DNA of 64,000 nt from Staphylococcus pseudoxylosus (GCF_003697915.1 NZ_RCVN01000006.1:124001-188000), one strand, 5' to 3'. Numbered from the stretch's first letter, positions 9,450 through 19,551 are shown. Numbers and translations are program-made. The notes: a model not told the origin generated them from the letters alone.

Positions 9450-10067
9450 TTAGCTATTTTTCATTATTATAGTTTCAAAGTTATTTGCTACGGCTTGGCA
9501 TTTATCTGCAATTTCTTCTAAACTTTCATATATTTCTTTTATTTTAATTAATGTGATTGGGTCTGTTTCACTATTAAAGATATGCTTAATTGATTGACGT
9601 AAAATACCATCACAGTTTGTTTCAAATTCTTTAATATTAATAGAATGAATACGCATGTGTGATAATTTTTTATCTACTAATAATCCAACAGCTAATTTCA
9701 TTTCTGCTATAGCTTTTTGAATATTATCTACAAATTCAGCCATATATTCATCCGTATATTCAATAGAATACATTTCAAACATACCTGAAGTTTCTTCAAT
9801 TGCGTCTAATACGTCATCAATTGCATTACATAAAGAGAGGATATCCTCACGTTCGATTGGTGTAATAAAAGTTTGGTTTAAGTCTGAGATCACTTGATGC
9901 ATTAATTCATCGCCGTGTGACTCATATGTTTTAATATTATCTGAGTATGCTTTCAAATCTAAGTGTGTATTAAAATCCATTTTCCCAAATTCAATTGCTG
10001 CTCTATCTAAATTGAACACCATTTCTTCTAGCTTCACCATGAACTTATCTTTTTTCTTGTTAAACAT
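9450..10067 (-). CDS. DUF47/PhoU-like Pit accessory protein
   Basis: A 205-residue helical protein of the DUF47 (PhoU-like) family: MFNKKKDKFMVKLEEM at the start and repeated E/D-rich helices with YESHGDELMHQV and REDILSLCNAIDDVLDAIEE. The family is almost always encoded beside pit and is thought to modulate phosphate transport. The frame is open to 10112, but GGAGG lies 9 bases ahead of ATG 10067 and the family begins there. It is the first gene of the pit operon. Confidence 0.88.
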   Translation of the reverse strand: MFNKKKDKFMVKLEEMVFNLDRAAIEFGKMDFNTHLDLKAYSDNIKTYESHGDELMHQVISDLNQTFITPIEREDILSLCNAIDDVLDAIEETSGMFEMYSIEYTDEYMAEFVDNIQKAIAEMKLAVGLLVDKKLSHMRIHSINIKEFETNCDGILRQSIKHIFNSETDPITLIKIKEIYESLEEIADKCQAVANNFETIIMKNS

Positions 10068-10675
10068 CCAAAAAATCCTCCATTTACAGCGATTGTCCCC
10101 AATCACCTTCAATAAATTTAAAAAATTTAAATACCTATATCTAAGATAAATTAAGATTCACAAGATTTACAATTCACTCATTATTTTGGATCATTTTACT
10201 ATTGTTAAAATTGTGTAAATGAGTATTTGCTTCTATTGGTTAAAAAATCTCATAAATGTTGATTTATCCTTATTTGAAAATAGCACAAAATTTACAATCC
10301 TACAATTGCATTTACAAATTCTTAATATTACATTTTCGTAAAATTAACAAAATTTTACTACTTTTATTGGTATAAATCATAGTTGTCTATTTAGGAATTG
10401 TAACCTATCAGATTGAATTAATTTTAATAACTATTTCATATTAAACTCACCTTAAATATGATTGCATATTTATTATTTGTATTCAACAACTTTTTTCACT
10501 AATTTGCAAATATTTTTATAAATAATTTTAAATACATATCTATCCATCATATAATGTTAAGCACAAAAAGAACCTAAGAAACAAACAATCTTCTCAGGTT
10601 CTAAATACGTATTGGCTAACATCATTCATAATGCCTATACATTTATTTTTAAATTTTTGCAGTCACTCATTAATT
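10068..10675. other. Intergenic region between the pit operon and graS
   Basis: No gene is visible in about 600 AT-rich bases. It contains the graS terminator (10569-10602) and the presumed pit-operon promoter, with TTTACAA repeated at 10291 and 10311. In S. aureus vraFG follows graS; no remnant of an ABC transporter could be read here on either strand. Confidence 0.6.
10569..10602 (-). terminator. Terminator of the graXRS operon
   Basis: 12-bp stem AGAACCTAAGAA/TTCTCAGGTTCT. The single odd pair is G-U only in the minus-strand RNA, and a T-run follows on that strand, so it serves graS. Confidence 0.8.
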
Positions 10676-11704
10676 TTATATATTTTCAGATAATCTTGAT
10701 ATCAATTCATTTTGCTTAGGAAAGATAAATTTCATAGTTGTCCCTACCTTCGGTTCCGAAGAAACTGATATTTGGACACCTAACTTTTCTTTTACATGAT
10801 TGACAAGGTACAAACCAAGCCCAGAAGCTGACGTTTCATAACGATCGGTAGTGGAGGTAAAACCTTTTTCAAAAATACGCGGTAAATCTTTAGCACTTAT
10901 CCCTTTACCTTCATCTGTAATTTTAAGAACTGTATGACCTTGATCTACATATGCATGAACATGAATTGTACTTTCTTCACTATATTTAACTGCATTTGAT
11001 AAAATTTGTCTAATCATCATTCGACACCATTTAGCGTCGGTATATACTTTATAGTCATCTTCAAAATTCAAATCATAATCAATACCTTTAGACTGGCTAA
11101 TATATCGTGTGATTTGTATTTCTTCAATTACAAGACGTTTCAGCGCCACATGCTCAAAATACATATCTTTATTTTGTGACTCTAAGCGCGTCAAAAATAA
11201 CTGTCTATCCAACATGTCGTTTATGCGGGTCCACTCATATAAAAGCGCGTTTTTTCTAGTAGTATCTTGTTCTTTTTCTATTAATAGTTTCATTGCTGTT
11301 ACAGGTGTTTTAATATCATGTACAAAATCTGTTAATGATGCTTCAGTAGATTGAATTTGCTTTTGCTGACGTGTAACTAATGATTTTTGATCTGTAATTT
11401 GACCGTATAAATAATCAACCATTTCTTGCTGTAAAGGCGTGTCAGCCAATGATTTATGCTTTAATGCTTCAGGTTCTATATTGTCATCTAAATGCTTAAA
11501 AAATTTAATTTCCTTTAAAAATGTGAACGACAAGAACAATATTGAAATTCCTAGATTTAAAATAATAATATAATATGTACTCCCCACGCTAATATCATAA
11601 TCTAAATAAGCGATAAGTAGCGTGATAAAGTTTAACAAGATAAACCATAATATCCAATATATTCGTGACCTTAAAAAGATATAAACCCATTTTAAGTTAT
11701 CCAT
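10676..11704 (-). CDS. graS: GraS, intramembrane-sensing histidine kinase
   Basis: A 342-residue BceS/GraS-type kinase. Two membrane helices (about 12-34 and 43-63) are joined by a very short external loop, with the phospho-acceptor His129 in [15 protein letters not shown] and a catalytic domain with N-box ([13 protein letters not shown]), DEGKGIS and SGLGLYLV. GraS senses cationic antimicrobial peptides and drives GraR, which induces dltABCD and mprF in S. aureus. The loop retains D35 and D37 but has Gly where S. aureus has D41. It overlaps graR by 8 bases. The ABC transporter vraFG normally behind it is absent. Confidence 0.88.
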   Translation of the reverse strand: MDNLKWVYIFLRSRIYWILWFILLNFITLLIAYLDYDISVGSTYYIIILNLGISILFLSFTFLKEIKFFKHLDDNIEPEALKHKSLADTPLQQEMVDYLYGQITDQKSLVTRQQKQIQSTEASLTDFVHDIKTPVTAMKLLIEKEQDTTRKNALLYEWTRINDMLDRQLFLTRLESQNKDMYFEHVALKRLVIEEIQITRYISQSKGIDYDLNFEDDYKVYTDAKWCRMMIRQILSNAVKYSEESTIHVHAYVDQGHTVLKITDEGKGISAKDLPRIFEKGFTSTTDRYETSASGLGLYLVNHVKEKLGVQISVSSEPKVGTTMKFIFPKQNELISRLSENI

Positions 11705-12371
11705 GTGCCATATATCCTTTGCCTATTTTTGTTTCAATCGCGTCGCTCATATCAATATCCGCTAATTTCTTCCTTAAACGATTCACATTAACCGTTAATG
11801 TATTGTCACTAACGAATGCTTCATCATCCCATAATGCAGTAATCAATGTATCCCTCGTAACAATTTGGCCTTGCTTCTTAACTAACATTTCTAAAATAAT
11901 CATTTCAGTTTTGGATAAGTAAATCTGTGCTTCGTTTTTACTAATACTATCTTTAGACAAATCTAAAGTTGCATCTTGCCAAGTAAGCACTCGCTTTTCT
12001 TCCAAACTAAATTGATATACTCTTCTATAAATTGCTTGTAGTTTAGCAATTAATATACTCGTATTGAATGGCTTTTGAACATAATCATCTGCCCCCAATT
12101 CCATACTCATCACATGATCCATTGGATTATCTCTCGACGACAAGAACAATATTGGCGTATTAGATGTTTCTCTTATCTTTCTAGTCCAGTAAAAACCATC
12201 ATATTTAGGTAGTTTCACATCCATGATAACGATAGCAGGATTAACCGCTTCAAATTGAGTCATTACATCACTAAAGTCGTCAATACCATAAATTTTAAAA
12301 TCCCATTGTTCTAATTCTTCACTTAATTCTTTAAACAATGTCATATCATCTTCTACTAATAAAATATCCAC
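11697..12371 (-). CDS. graR: GraR, OmpR-type response regulator
   Basis: A 224-residue response regulator with receiver domain (acidic pair EDD at 7-9, phospho-acceptor Asp51 in VIMDVKLP, Lys in VQKPFN) and a C-terminal winged helix ([13 protein letters not shown]). It pairs with GraS, with which it overlaps. Known targets in S. aureus are surface-charge genes. It lies 16 bases downstream of graX in the same operon. Confidence 0.9.
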   Translation of the reverse strand: MDILLVEDDMTLFKELSEELEQWDFKIYGIDDFSDVMTQFEAVNPAIVIMDVKLPKYDGFYWTRKIRETSNTPILFLSSRDNPMDHVMSMELGADDYVQKPFNTSILIAKLQAIYRRVYQFSLEEKRVLTWQDATLDLSKDSISKNEAQIYLSKTEMIILEMLVKKQGQIVTRDTLITALWDDEAFVSDNTLTVNVNRLRKKLADIDMSDAIETKIGKGYMAHG

Positions 12372-12387
12372 GTCATCACCACTTTAT

Positions 12388-13305
12388 CTATTTAGTATAT
12401 TTTATATCTTCCCCAGACTGAATTCTCCCGTTAAAGTGCTTAATTCTACAATCTATTTCAAAACCTCTCATCATCAAACCTTGGAAGGGTGACTGAATTA
12501 AATAATACACCGGCCAAACAAGTTTAGGTATATAATCATATAAATGGACTACTACAGTTTGCGTATTTTTGAGCCTACGAAATTCTAACTTACCTTGTTT
12601 CAATAAATTAGGTTTAACTAATGTACCATCCACTAAATGTAATGAAATGATATCTTCCTCTATTTGTATTTTATGAAAAACAAGAACAGGCTTAGCTTTG
12701 TCTTTAAGGTATATGACATAATTCTCATCTTCTTTGTAAGTGTGCAGTAATGTGCCTTTAGTTTCATTCAACCATTTAAAATAATATTCTACCATTTGTT
12801 CTAGTGTCCAATTCATAGGAAGCTGCATGCTTAAGGCGCTACGAACATCATCGTATTTGGAAGATTGAAGTTCGACCGACACATGTGGGCGCGATACAGT
12901 TGTTTCAGTTTTTTCTACAAAAACACCATATGACGACAAGCGTTGGATGGTTTCATAGTCGAATCTACTTCCGCTAATATAAATAATTTTACTTATACCA
13001 TTTTTAGCAGCTGCCCGACCAAAGTTATCTGCAGCGATTAAATTCAAATCCCTTGCTGTGGCTTGTGTTAATTTCGCAGAGTGTTTAGTTGGATCCAAAT
13101 AATAAATAGCTATATCCATACCTTCCATCGCTGATAACACATCCATATAATTATAAATATCTTTCTTTAACCAGGTCACTTCTTTAAAGTCTTCTTCTTT
13201 AGGATATTTTGATAATGTATATAAATTAGCTTCACTTTTTATATGTTGGATTAAATTTTTACCTATATATCCTGTGACACCAGCCAATAAAATGTTAGGT
13301 TTCAT
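12388..13305 (-). CDS. graX: GraX, NAD(P)-binding Rossmann protein of the GraRS system
   Basis: A 305-residue protein opening with MKPNILLAGVTGYIGKNL, the glycine-rich NAD(P) loop of extended SDR/NmrA-like proteins. It has a second-half domain with WPVYYLIQSPFQGLMMRGFEID typical of DUF2867-like neighbours. In S. aureus GraX is an auxiliary factor that promotes GraR phosphorylation by Stk1 and GraS signalling; no enzymatic reaction is established. The second ATG (13305) is chosen because AAAGGA lies about 9 bases ahead of it. First gene of graXRS. Confidence 0.82.
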   Translation of the reverse strand: MKPNILLAGVTGYIGKNLIQHIKSEANLYTLSKYPKEEDFKEVTWLKKDIYNYMDVLSAMEGMDIAIYYLDPTKHSAKLTQATARDLNLIAADNFGRAAAKNGISKIIYISGSRFDYETIQRLSSYGVFVEKTETTVSRPHVSVELQSSKYDDVRSALSMQLPMNWTLEQMVEYYFKWLNETKGTLLHTYKEDENYVIYLKDKAKPVLVFHKIQIEEDIISLHLVDGTLVKPNLLKQGKLEFRRLKNTQTVVVHLYDYIPKLVWPVYYLIQSPFQGLMMRGFEIDCRIKHFNGRIQSGEDIKYTK

Positions 13306-13426
13306 AATCATACTTCCTTTATATTAGTTTAGCGCAACATAAATATGTCCTAGTAATACCACGCTAATGATGTTAAGTTATACTATAACTAAGCATTAGC
13401 AAAATAGAAATAAGGAGTGGACACAC

Positions 13427-13933
13427 ATGGTTCATCAAATACGTGAAATCGGTATCAATGATGTAGATCCATTTGTTAAATTATTAACGACAATTTATGA
13501 TGAATCTGATTATTTAATATACAATCCAGGGGAATACGCACCTTCTAATAACGATGCGCTTTCAAACCTAGAGCACTATATTACATCACCTTCCAATGCC
13601 ATTTATATCGCTGAAAATAACGGCGAACTCGTCGGCTTTGCAATCGTTACGACAGAAAATTTTGAACGCACACGTCATGAAGCTCATTTTTCAATGGGCG
13701 TCATTAGACACTACAGAGAAAAAGGCCTCGGCCAATCTTTAATTAATTCTGTAGATGCATGGTGCTTAAATCATAACATTCGTCGTATAGAAGCAACAGT
13801 AGTACCCGAAAATACGACAGCTGTTGAATTATTTAAAACTGCGGGTTATCAAATAGAAGGTGAACTTCGTGATAAATTATACATCGACGGTAGATATTAC
13901 AACAAGTATGTCATGGCTAAGTTATTATTTTAA
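13427..13933 (+). CDS. GNAT-family N-acetyltransferase
   Basis: A 168-residue GNAT fold. The acetyl-CoA loop is visible as VIRHYREKGLGQSLINSV (Q/RxxGxG/A motif), followed by IRRIEATVVPENTTAVELFKTAGYQIEGELRD, which resembles SpeG/RimJ-like acetyltransferases. The substrate is not predictable. AAGGAG lies 9 bases ahead of the ATG. It is divergent from graX and ends at a strong terminator. Confidence 0.8.
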   Translation: MVHQIREIGINDVDPFVKLLTTIYDESDYLIYNPGEYAPSNNDALSNLEHYITSPSNAIYIAENNGELVGFAIVTTENFERTRHEAHFSMGVIRHYREKGLGQSLINSVDAWCLNHNIRRIEATVVPENTTAVELFKTAGYQIEGELRDKLYIDGRYYNKYVMAKLLF

Positions 13934-14317
13934 TCTACCTCTAAGCATAATATTTAAACATGTCACACTAATAGTTTAATTGTAAATTAACAAAGACCCA
14001 AATAACAATATTGTCATATAAGCATTTAGTTATTGAAATTTAAAATATGGATGCCGTTTTATAGCCATTAATAGTTGACCTCTTTCAACTTCTTACTGCA
14101 ATTTAAAAAGGAGTGAGACGATGAAATCATTATTGAAAATATGATTTCTGTCTCACTCCTTTTCTTTATAACTGGAATGTACTTAATTTTTTAAAATTAA
14201 TTAAATTAATACTTATATTATGTGCGTTTAGCTCACTCTCATATTAAAGCTGTCGTAATTTAAAATTACTAACACTATATCATAAGATATACATAACCCT
14301 TCATAAATTCTTATTAT
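13934..14317. other. Intergenic region between convergent genes
   Basis: 384 bases without a gene. The only clear structure is the bidirectional terminator at 14106-14163. Confidence 0.6.
14106..14163. terminator. Bidirectional terminator, GNAT gene and esterase
   Basis: Stem AAAAGGAGTGAGAC/GTCTCACTCCTTTT (14 bp) continuing into an inner ATGAAATCAT/ATGATTTCTG stem, flanked by T-runs on both strands. Confidence 0.85.
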
Positions 14318-15349
14318 TTAATAAGGATTTAATTCTACTCCATTAGGGTTCGTCGTTTCTTCACTAACATTTGTTTCTACGCCCGATGAACTTGTATTTC
14401 TGCTTAAAAATCTTAGAACGTCTTTCATGTTTTGTTGTGATTCTGGTAAATCCATATGGAATTGGTATTGGTGTCTCAAATTATGGGAGCCATCATAAAA
14501 TAATTTATCCACCGGGATATCCATTGATTTTAGCTTTTTATAAAATGATACATTTTGACTATAAAATGGATCAGCATCACCTACAGATAAAAACGTTGGC
14601 GGGTAATCTTTGGTAACCTGATTTATCGTAGACATTTCACTAATATATTTAAATTGCTGTTCCCAATCTCGTTTTCCAGTATAACTTTCCATAAAAAGTT
14701 GTATCCTCGGAAACTCAGTAGCTTTTACTGTTTTCATATCATAAAAGCCACCGAAAAATATTGCTGCCTTCAATTGATCTGACTCAAATTGTTGTTCAAA
14801 TGACATATCTTCTCTTAAAGATTTATTTGTTTGAATCGCCGTGTATTGGCTAGATAATTGTGCACCAGCAGAGTCGCCACCAAAAATAACCTGATCAAAA
14901 TCCATCGGTAATTCATGCTTATTACGCTTTATAAATTTTACGGCTTGGTCAATTTGATGTAGCTGCGTCGGATATTTATTATCTGGTGCAAGTGCATAAT
15001 TAATATTTACAACAATATAGCCTTGCTCAGCAATTTTGGTTAATAGTGGATTCTTATATTGCTTGTCTCCCGCTATAAAGCCACCACCATGCATCCAAAA
15101 AATGACAGGTAATTTATTATCCGAATCTAATTCAGTAGGTGTTAATATGTCTAGCTTACTATTAGGCATACCCGTACCATAAGTTATATTTGTAAATGCA
15201 TTTACATTTTTATTGTTAATCTGTACTTTTTCTTTAATTTCTTGTGAATGTTGACGGTCATACTGTTGTTTTAATAACAGCGCAGTCAAGATTGCTACTA
15301 CAATAACAATACTTAAAGTAATTATCGTCCATTTGTGTTTTTTCTTCAT
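14318..15349 (-). CDS. Membrane-anchored alpha/beta hydrolase, HSL/esterase family
   Basis: A 343-residue esterase/lipase-like enzyme. An N-terminal membrane helix (about residues 6-26) anchors or exports it. The oxyanion motif HGGGF, nucleophile elbow GDSAGA, acid in VGDADPFY and His in DGSHNLRHQ complete the hormone-sensitive-lipase-type triad. It corresponds to a conserved staphylococcal lipase-like gene beside graXRS. The substrate is unknown. The C-terminal 25 residues are Ser/Thr/Asn-rich and look disordered. Confidence 0.82.
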   Translation of the reverse strand: MKKKHKWTIITLSIVIVVAILTALLLKQQYDRQHSQEIKEKVQINNKNVNAFTNITYGTGMPNSKLDILTPTELDSDNKLPVIFWMHGGGFIAGDKQYKNPLLTKIAEQGYIVVNINYALAPDNKYPTQLHQIDQAVKFIKRNKHELPMDFDQVIFGGDSAGAQLSSQYTAIQTNKSLREDMSFEQQFESDQLKAAIFFGGFYDMKTVKATEFPRIQLFMESYTGKRDWEQQFKYISEMSTINQVTKDYPPTFLSVGDADPFYSQNVSFYKKLKSMDIPVDKLFYDGSHNLRHQYQFHMDLPESQQNMKDVLRFLSRNTSSSGVETNVSEETTNPNGVELNPY

Positions 15350-15434
15350 GCATTACCTTCCCTTTCGAAATGCATTGTACCATAATTAATTATTGCACAG
15401 TAGTGTTTATAAATTATCGGAATTATTAAAAATT

Positions 15435-15459
15435 CAGCTTGCACAAATTGTACAAGCTG
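15435..15459 (-). terminator. Terminator of the YkvI-like gene
   Basis: CAGCTTGCACA/TGTACAAGCTG stem (one wobble) with a T-rich minus-strand tail, 35 bases past the stop. Confidence 0.7.
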
Positions 15460-15493
15460 AGACTTTATTTCTTATTTTAATATCATGAATCAT

Positions 15494-16561
15494 TTATGCT
15501 ATGAACTTTTTGTTTTGACGTTTTCTGCTATAGTATTTAATCAGCACGCCAATTACAACAACAAGTCCCACAATACCCATTATTGGATATAAGAAGTTAA
15601 TCAAGCCTGCGAAACCTACGAAACTCAAACCATACCCTACAACCATTATAACTACGATAAATATATGATATTTTTTACTATATGGTTCTGTAAATCTCGC
15701 AGCAAATGAATACATTAAACCAAGAATTGTATTATACATCACAGCTAACATAATAACTGATAGTACAAGTGCAATCCAAGGGCTTATTTCATTTGCTAAT
15801 GTCAGCATAGGAATATCAGCATTCTCAATTTTTGGGAATTCAGATTGCAACGCAAAGTTAATCAACGCTAATAATATTGTATAAACAATACCTCCAAATA
15901 ATGCCCCAGCTCCAGATACTCTACGTCTAGAAGCATCACCGCCAATAGCTACAATCGTACTAAAGCCTACAGCAAACGCAAGTCCACCATAATTAATTCC
16001 TTTCAATATACCTAACCATAAGCTGGCTTCTGGTACAGTTTCATTCACTTTATCTATCGAAATACTGCCATTAAAAAGATAATACGCAGCAATGAATACA
16101 ACCAAAATAATTAAGAAGGGTGTAACAATGCCTAATGCTCTAACAATTTTATTAAAATCCATCAATAATGTAATATAAATTGCAATGACCATAATCAATG
16201 CGCCTAGCCATGTTGGCACATTAAAGCTTTCTTGGAATGTTGATCCTGCTCCAGCAATCATTGTGACTGAAATGCCAAATAAGAAAAAGATAAGCAAATA
16301 GTCTACAAGTTTACTGAACTTATCACCAAACAAATAGTCTAAAGTTGACTCATGGTTTTGCGCATCAAACGCAGTACCAATCTTTGCAACTTGTCGACCT
16401 ATAAAGCCTAATATTAAACCAGAAAGTATAACCCCAATATATGACCATAGGCCATATGGTGAGAAAAATTGCATAACTTCCTGTCCTGTTGAAAAGCCAG
16501 CACCTACAACGATACCGACATAAGCGAAACCAATTTTTATAGCTTCTTTATTCAACCCCAT
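15494..16561 (-). CDS. YkvI-type multi-helix membrane transporter-like protein
   Basis: A 355-residue protein with about ten membrane helices. The N-terminal IGFAYVGIVVGAGFSTGQEVMQFF has the unwound-helix GAGF pattern of LeuT/APC-fold transporters and matches the YkvI family. Such proteins are presumed solute symporters of unknown substrate. AGGAGG precedes the ATG. It has its own terminator, so probably monocistronic. Confidence 0.75.
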   Translation of the reverse strand: MGLNKEAIKIGFAYVGIVVGAGFSTGQEVMQFFSPYGLWSYIGVILSGLILGFIGRQVAKIGTAFDAQNHESTLDYLFGDKFSKLVDYLLIFFLFGISVTMIAGAGSTFQESFNVPTWLGALIMVIAIYITLLMDFNKIVRALGIVTPFLIILVVFIAAYYLFNGSISIDKVNETVPEASLWLGILKGINYGGLAFAVGFSTIVAIGGDASRRRVSGAGALFGGIVYTILLALINFALQSEFPKIENADIPMLTLANEISPWIALVLSVIMLAVMYNTILGLMYSFAARFTEPYSKKYHIFIVVIMVVGYGLSFVGFAGLINFLYPIMGIVGLVVVIGVLIKYYSRKRQNKKFIA

Positions 16562-16954
16562 GTTATTTTAACCTCCTCATAGTTAACACATTGCATTATT
16601 ATAACTTACTGATTATTTTTTGCAACTGCACAATATAAAATTTTACACTTCTAATTGCTCTCAATAATAATCATTAAGTTGAACATCGCTTTTAATCATT
16701 CATTATATTATTTAAATATAACAAATCTTAATACAACTATTGCATATTTATGGTTATCTTAATTTTATTTTTGCAATTTTATACATTACTAAAGGTATGC
16801 TTTAATAGTGTGTAAAATTCCAAAAAATAAAACAAAAAGAATCAAAATAGATACACCTTTTAACATGTATATTTCGATTCTTTAATAAATCACTTTAATG
16901 TGTTATTTTGTCAAGTTCTAATAATATGATTACTCAACTATGATAATTTTGCTA
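16562..16954. other. Intergenic region upstream of the YkvI-like gene
   Basis: About 390 AT-rich bases with no gene. They hold the promoter of the YkvI-like gene and the terminator of the 166-residue protein (16836-16883). Confidence 0.5.
16836..16883 (-). terminator. Terminator of the 166-residue protein gene
   Basis: AAAGAATC...GATTCTTT outer stem with TACA/TGTA inside and a T-run on the minus strand, about 70 bases past the stop. Confidence 0.75.
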
Positions 16955-17455
16955 TTAGTGTGCGTTTTTAAAACGATTAAGTTCATTAAAGTCAACAACT
17001 ACGTTATCCATACGTTTGGCTGTTTCTTTCAGTACATTACGCGCAACACTGTTAGTTGGGTCCAATTTAAGTATTTGGCGAGAAATTTCAAATGCCTTTT
17101 TATCAGAAATGACTGGTTCAGGAACTGCATGTAATAATAACATTTGTAACAAACTTTTTACTTCTTTGCCCTCAGTAAGTTTTATGGATGACTCCGCATG
17201 ATAATACGCAGAATCTAAAGCACCCTGAAGTTCACTTAATGGATAGACTAATAGTAGAAAAGCTAAGTCATGCATTTCTGCAGTTTCTTCTACCTTCATC
17301 ATATCTAAAATACATGTATAAAACATAATGTTTTCAGCTTCATGTGCGCTTGAAATGTATACTTCTTCAAATTCCATAAAATCTGTTTGGGACATTAAAC
17401 GTTTGACTGACTCAAATTCGCCGTTTAAGACATGCTTTAATATTAAATCTTTCAT
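16955..17455 (-). CDS. Conserved staphylococcal helical protein, function unknown
   Basis: A 166-residue soluble, mostly helical protein with an acidic N-terminal half (MKDLILKHVLNGEFESVKRL, then FEEVYISSAHEAENIMFYTCILDMM) and a C-terminal tetratricopeptide-like stretch (AFEISRQILKLDPTNSVARNVL). No catalytic motif is seen. From memory a homologue sits at the same place, beside dhaKLM, in S. aureus. AGGAGG precedes the ATG. Confidence 0.7.
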   Translation of the reverse strand: MKDLILKHVLNGEFESVKRLMSQTDFMEFEEVYISSAHEAENIMFYTCILDMMKVEETAEMHDLAFLLLVYPLSELQGALDSAYYHAESSIKLTEGKEVKSLLQMLLLHAVPEPVISDKKAFEISRQILKLDPTNSVARNVLKETAKRMDNVVVDFNELNRFKNAH

Positions 17456-17610
17456 GGCAATGTCCTCCTAGATATCCAGATTTCTATTACAATTAATTTT
17501 CATTTTACCACATTTCAATTAAATATTCCTATAAAAAAGAAGTTTTTTGTTATATTAGTTGAGAACTTCATTTTAATTTATATTTAACATAGTAAAACAA
17601 ATAACATTAT

Positions 17611-17973
17611 TTAGCCAAACGTTTTATTTAATTCTCCCAAAACTTCTTCTATGGAACTACCAACTGATAATTGCACAGCTGCAGTAAAACTACCTTCAAC
17701 AATTGGTGCCTCTACTTTTTCAATACGCTGCTCACCTTCATACATTTCAATCGCTAAATCTAAGTTCATTTCAGCAGAACCTATATCATAAAAGCACAAT
17801 GCATCATCTGTTAATTCGTTTATTAATGTTTGAATATGATCATACGATGTACCAATTTTACCATCGACCCCACCTTGTACAATGACGTTAACATCACCGG
17901 CCATTTGATTTAATAGTGCTTTGGTACCTTCTGCAATTTCTTTACTATGGCTAATTATTACTATATTTGTCAT
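17611..17973 (-). CDS. dhaM: DhaM, PTS EIIA-type phosphocarrier of dihydroxyacetone kinase
   Basis: A 120-residue EIIA-mannose-like protein. His9 in IVIISHSKEIAEG is the expected phosphorylation site, and VQGGVDGKIGTSYDHI and CFYDIGSAEMNLDLA are family landmarks. It lacks the HPr and EI domains of the E. coli protein, as usual in Firmicutes. It passes phosphate from HPr to the ADP held in DhaL. It overlaps dhaL by one base and closes the operon. Confidence 0.9.
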   Translation of the reverse strand: MTNIVIISHSKEIAEGTKALLNQMAGDVNVIVQGGVDGKIGTSYDHIQTLINELTDDALCFYDIGSAEMNLDLAIEMYEGEQRIEKVEAPIVEGSFTAAVQLSVGSSIEEVLGELNKTFG

Positions 17974-18551
17974 TACGAGTCATCTCCAATCAACGCTTCC
18001 AATATATAAACACTACTTTGAGCTCCAGGGTCAACGTGTCCTAAGGAATCTTTTTTGAAATATGCGGCTCTACCTTTAGTTGCTTCGATATCTTTTGTTA
18101 AATCTGCGTAGGATTGTAATATATCACTTGTTAATATTTCATCATCTTGTGCAGCTTGGTTTGCACGCTCAATTACATCGTACATAGTTTTTTCATTCAA
18201 CGTCACTTTACCTCTTTGAGCAATTGCCTCTGAAAAAGTTTTTAAGAGTACTTTTAAATTTGAACGATCTAGTTCATCTGATACTACTTGTGACATTTTT
18301 ACAAAACTAAAACCGTATAATGGGCCAGAAGCACCACCAATATTAGACATAAGTGTCATACCCGTAGATTTCAATAAACTTTGCATAGAGCTATCATCAA
18401 TATTATCTGGTAACGCTTTGAAACCTCTAACCATGTTCACTCCATGGTCGCCATCACCGATTGCTCTATCTAATTCTGTTAATAACGCTTCCTTTTCTTC
18501 AAACACATCTACTAATTTTAATAATCTTTCTTTTAGTTCAACGACATTCAT
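17973..18551 (-). CDS. dhaL: DhaL, nucleotide-binding subunit of dihydroxyacetone kinase
   Basis: A 192-residue DhaL with the metal/nucleotide pocket DRAIGDGDHGVNM near residue 30 and GGASGPLYGFSF; LGHVDPGAQSS follows near the C-terminus. It holds ADP as a cofactor, is phosphorylated by DhaM and phosphorylates dihydroxyacetone bound to DhaK. Middle gene of dhaKLM. Confidence 0.92.
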   Translation of the reverse strand: MNVVELKERLLKLVDVFEEKEALLTELDRAIGDGDHGVNMVRGFKALPDNIDDSSMQSLLKSTGMTLMSNIGGASGPLYGFSFVKMSQVVSDELDRSNLKVLLKTFSEAIAQRGKVTLNEKTMYDVIERANQAAQDDEILTSDILQSYADLTKDIEATKGRAAYFKKDSLGHVDPGAQSSVYILEALIGDDS

Positions 18552-18585
18552 CTATCTTTCGCCCCTTTCAATAATCACTTTATAA

Positions 18586-19551
18586 TTAATGGAAATATGA
18601 ACTCTCTGTTATATCTGTTAACGCTACTAACAATTCTTCTGAAGACGGTACAAACGTTAATGATAAACCTTGCATATCTAACGCAGTCATGTAATCTCCA
18701 ACTAGCCAATGAGTAATCGATTTGCCCTTTTGCTCTAAGTTTTCACCGACATATTTTGCAGCGATATTAAGTTCTGACAAAGGCGTTGCTCCCATGCCAT
18801 TGACCATTACAATGAGTTCATCTGATTCAACTTCTTTAAGTAAAACTTGAATTAATCGCTCTACAATTTGATCTACAGGTTCAACCTTTTCTCTGGACAA
18901 TCCTTTTTCACCATGAATCCCCACACCAATTTCCATTTCATCTTCTTCAATATCAAATCCATATTGTCCAGTAGTAGGAACCATAGGTGCTGTTAAAGCC
19001 ATACCAATACTTTTTATTTGAGGTAATAAACCTTCTACTTTTTCTTTTATTTCAGCCAATGATAACCCTTTTTCTGCCAAATGTCCTGCATACTTATGAA
19101 CAATCACTGTACCTGCTACACCTCGACGTTGCGCCTCATCTTCCACTGCAACATCATCTTTTACAACGACAGTTGCCACTTGAATGTCTTCCATTTCTGC
19201 CATTTCTTGAGCCATCTCAAAGTTCATAACATCACCGGCATAGTTTTTTACTATAAACAATACACCATCGCCATTATCAACAGCTTTTATGGCACTAAGA
19301 ATCTTATCTGGTGTCGGTGAAGTAAATACTTCTCCACAAACTGCAGCGTCTAACATACCGTTGGCAACATAACCCGCATGAGCTGGTTCGTGCCCACTTC
19401 CACCACCAGAAACTAAAGAAACGCCTTGTTCTTTTCTATCTTTTCTAACTACGACTGTGTCTGAAATAATTTCTATTTGATTGTTTGTTTTTGAAAGCCC
19501 GTCCAACATATCATTCAAAAAATTCGTTTTTTGTTTAATTAATTTTTTCAT
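18586..19551 (-). CDS. dhaK: DhaK, dihydroxyacetone-binding kinase subunit
   Basis: A 321-residue DhaK. VSGGGSGHEPAHAGYV lines the substrate pocket and His213 in GVGIHGEKG is the residue that binds dihydroxyacetone covalently. With DhaL and DhaM it makes dihydroxyacetone phosphate at the expense of phosphoenolpyruvate. AGGAGG precedes the ATG. First gene of the operon, with a perfect cre site about 50-70 bases ahead of the start, which implies carbon catabolite control by CcpA. Confidence 0.92.
   Translation of the reverse strand: MKKLIKQKTNFLNDMLDGLSKTNNQIEIISDTVVVRKDRKEQGVSLVSGGGSGHEPAHAGYVANGMLDAAVCGEVFTSPTPDKILSAIKAVDNGDGVLFIVKNYAGDVMNFEMAQEMAEMEDIQVATVVVKDDVAVEDEAQRRGVAGTVIVHKYAGHLAEKGLSLAEIKEKVEGLLPQIKSIGMALTAPMVPTTGQYGFDIEEDEMEIGVGIHGEKGLSREKVEPVDQIVERLIQVLLKEVESDELIVMVNGMGATPLSELNIAAKYVGENLEQKGKSITHWLVGDYMTALDMQGLSLTFVPSSEELLVALTDITESSYFH

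Noticed and set aside
10113..10330. PhoP boxes ahead of the pit operon
   Set aside because: TTTACAA copies are present but not at the 11-base period of PhoP sites; too AT-rich to call.
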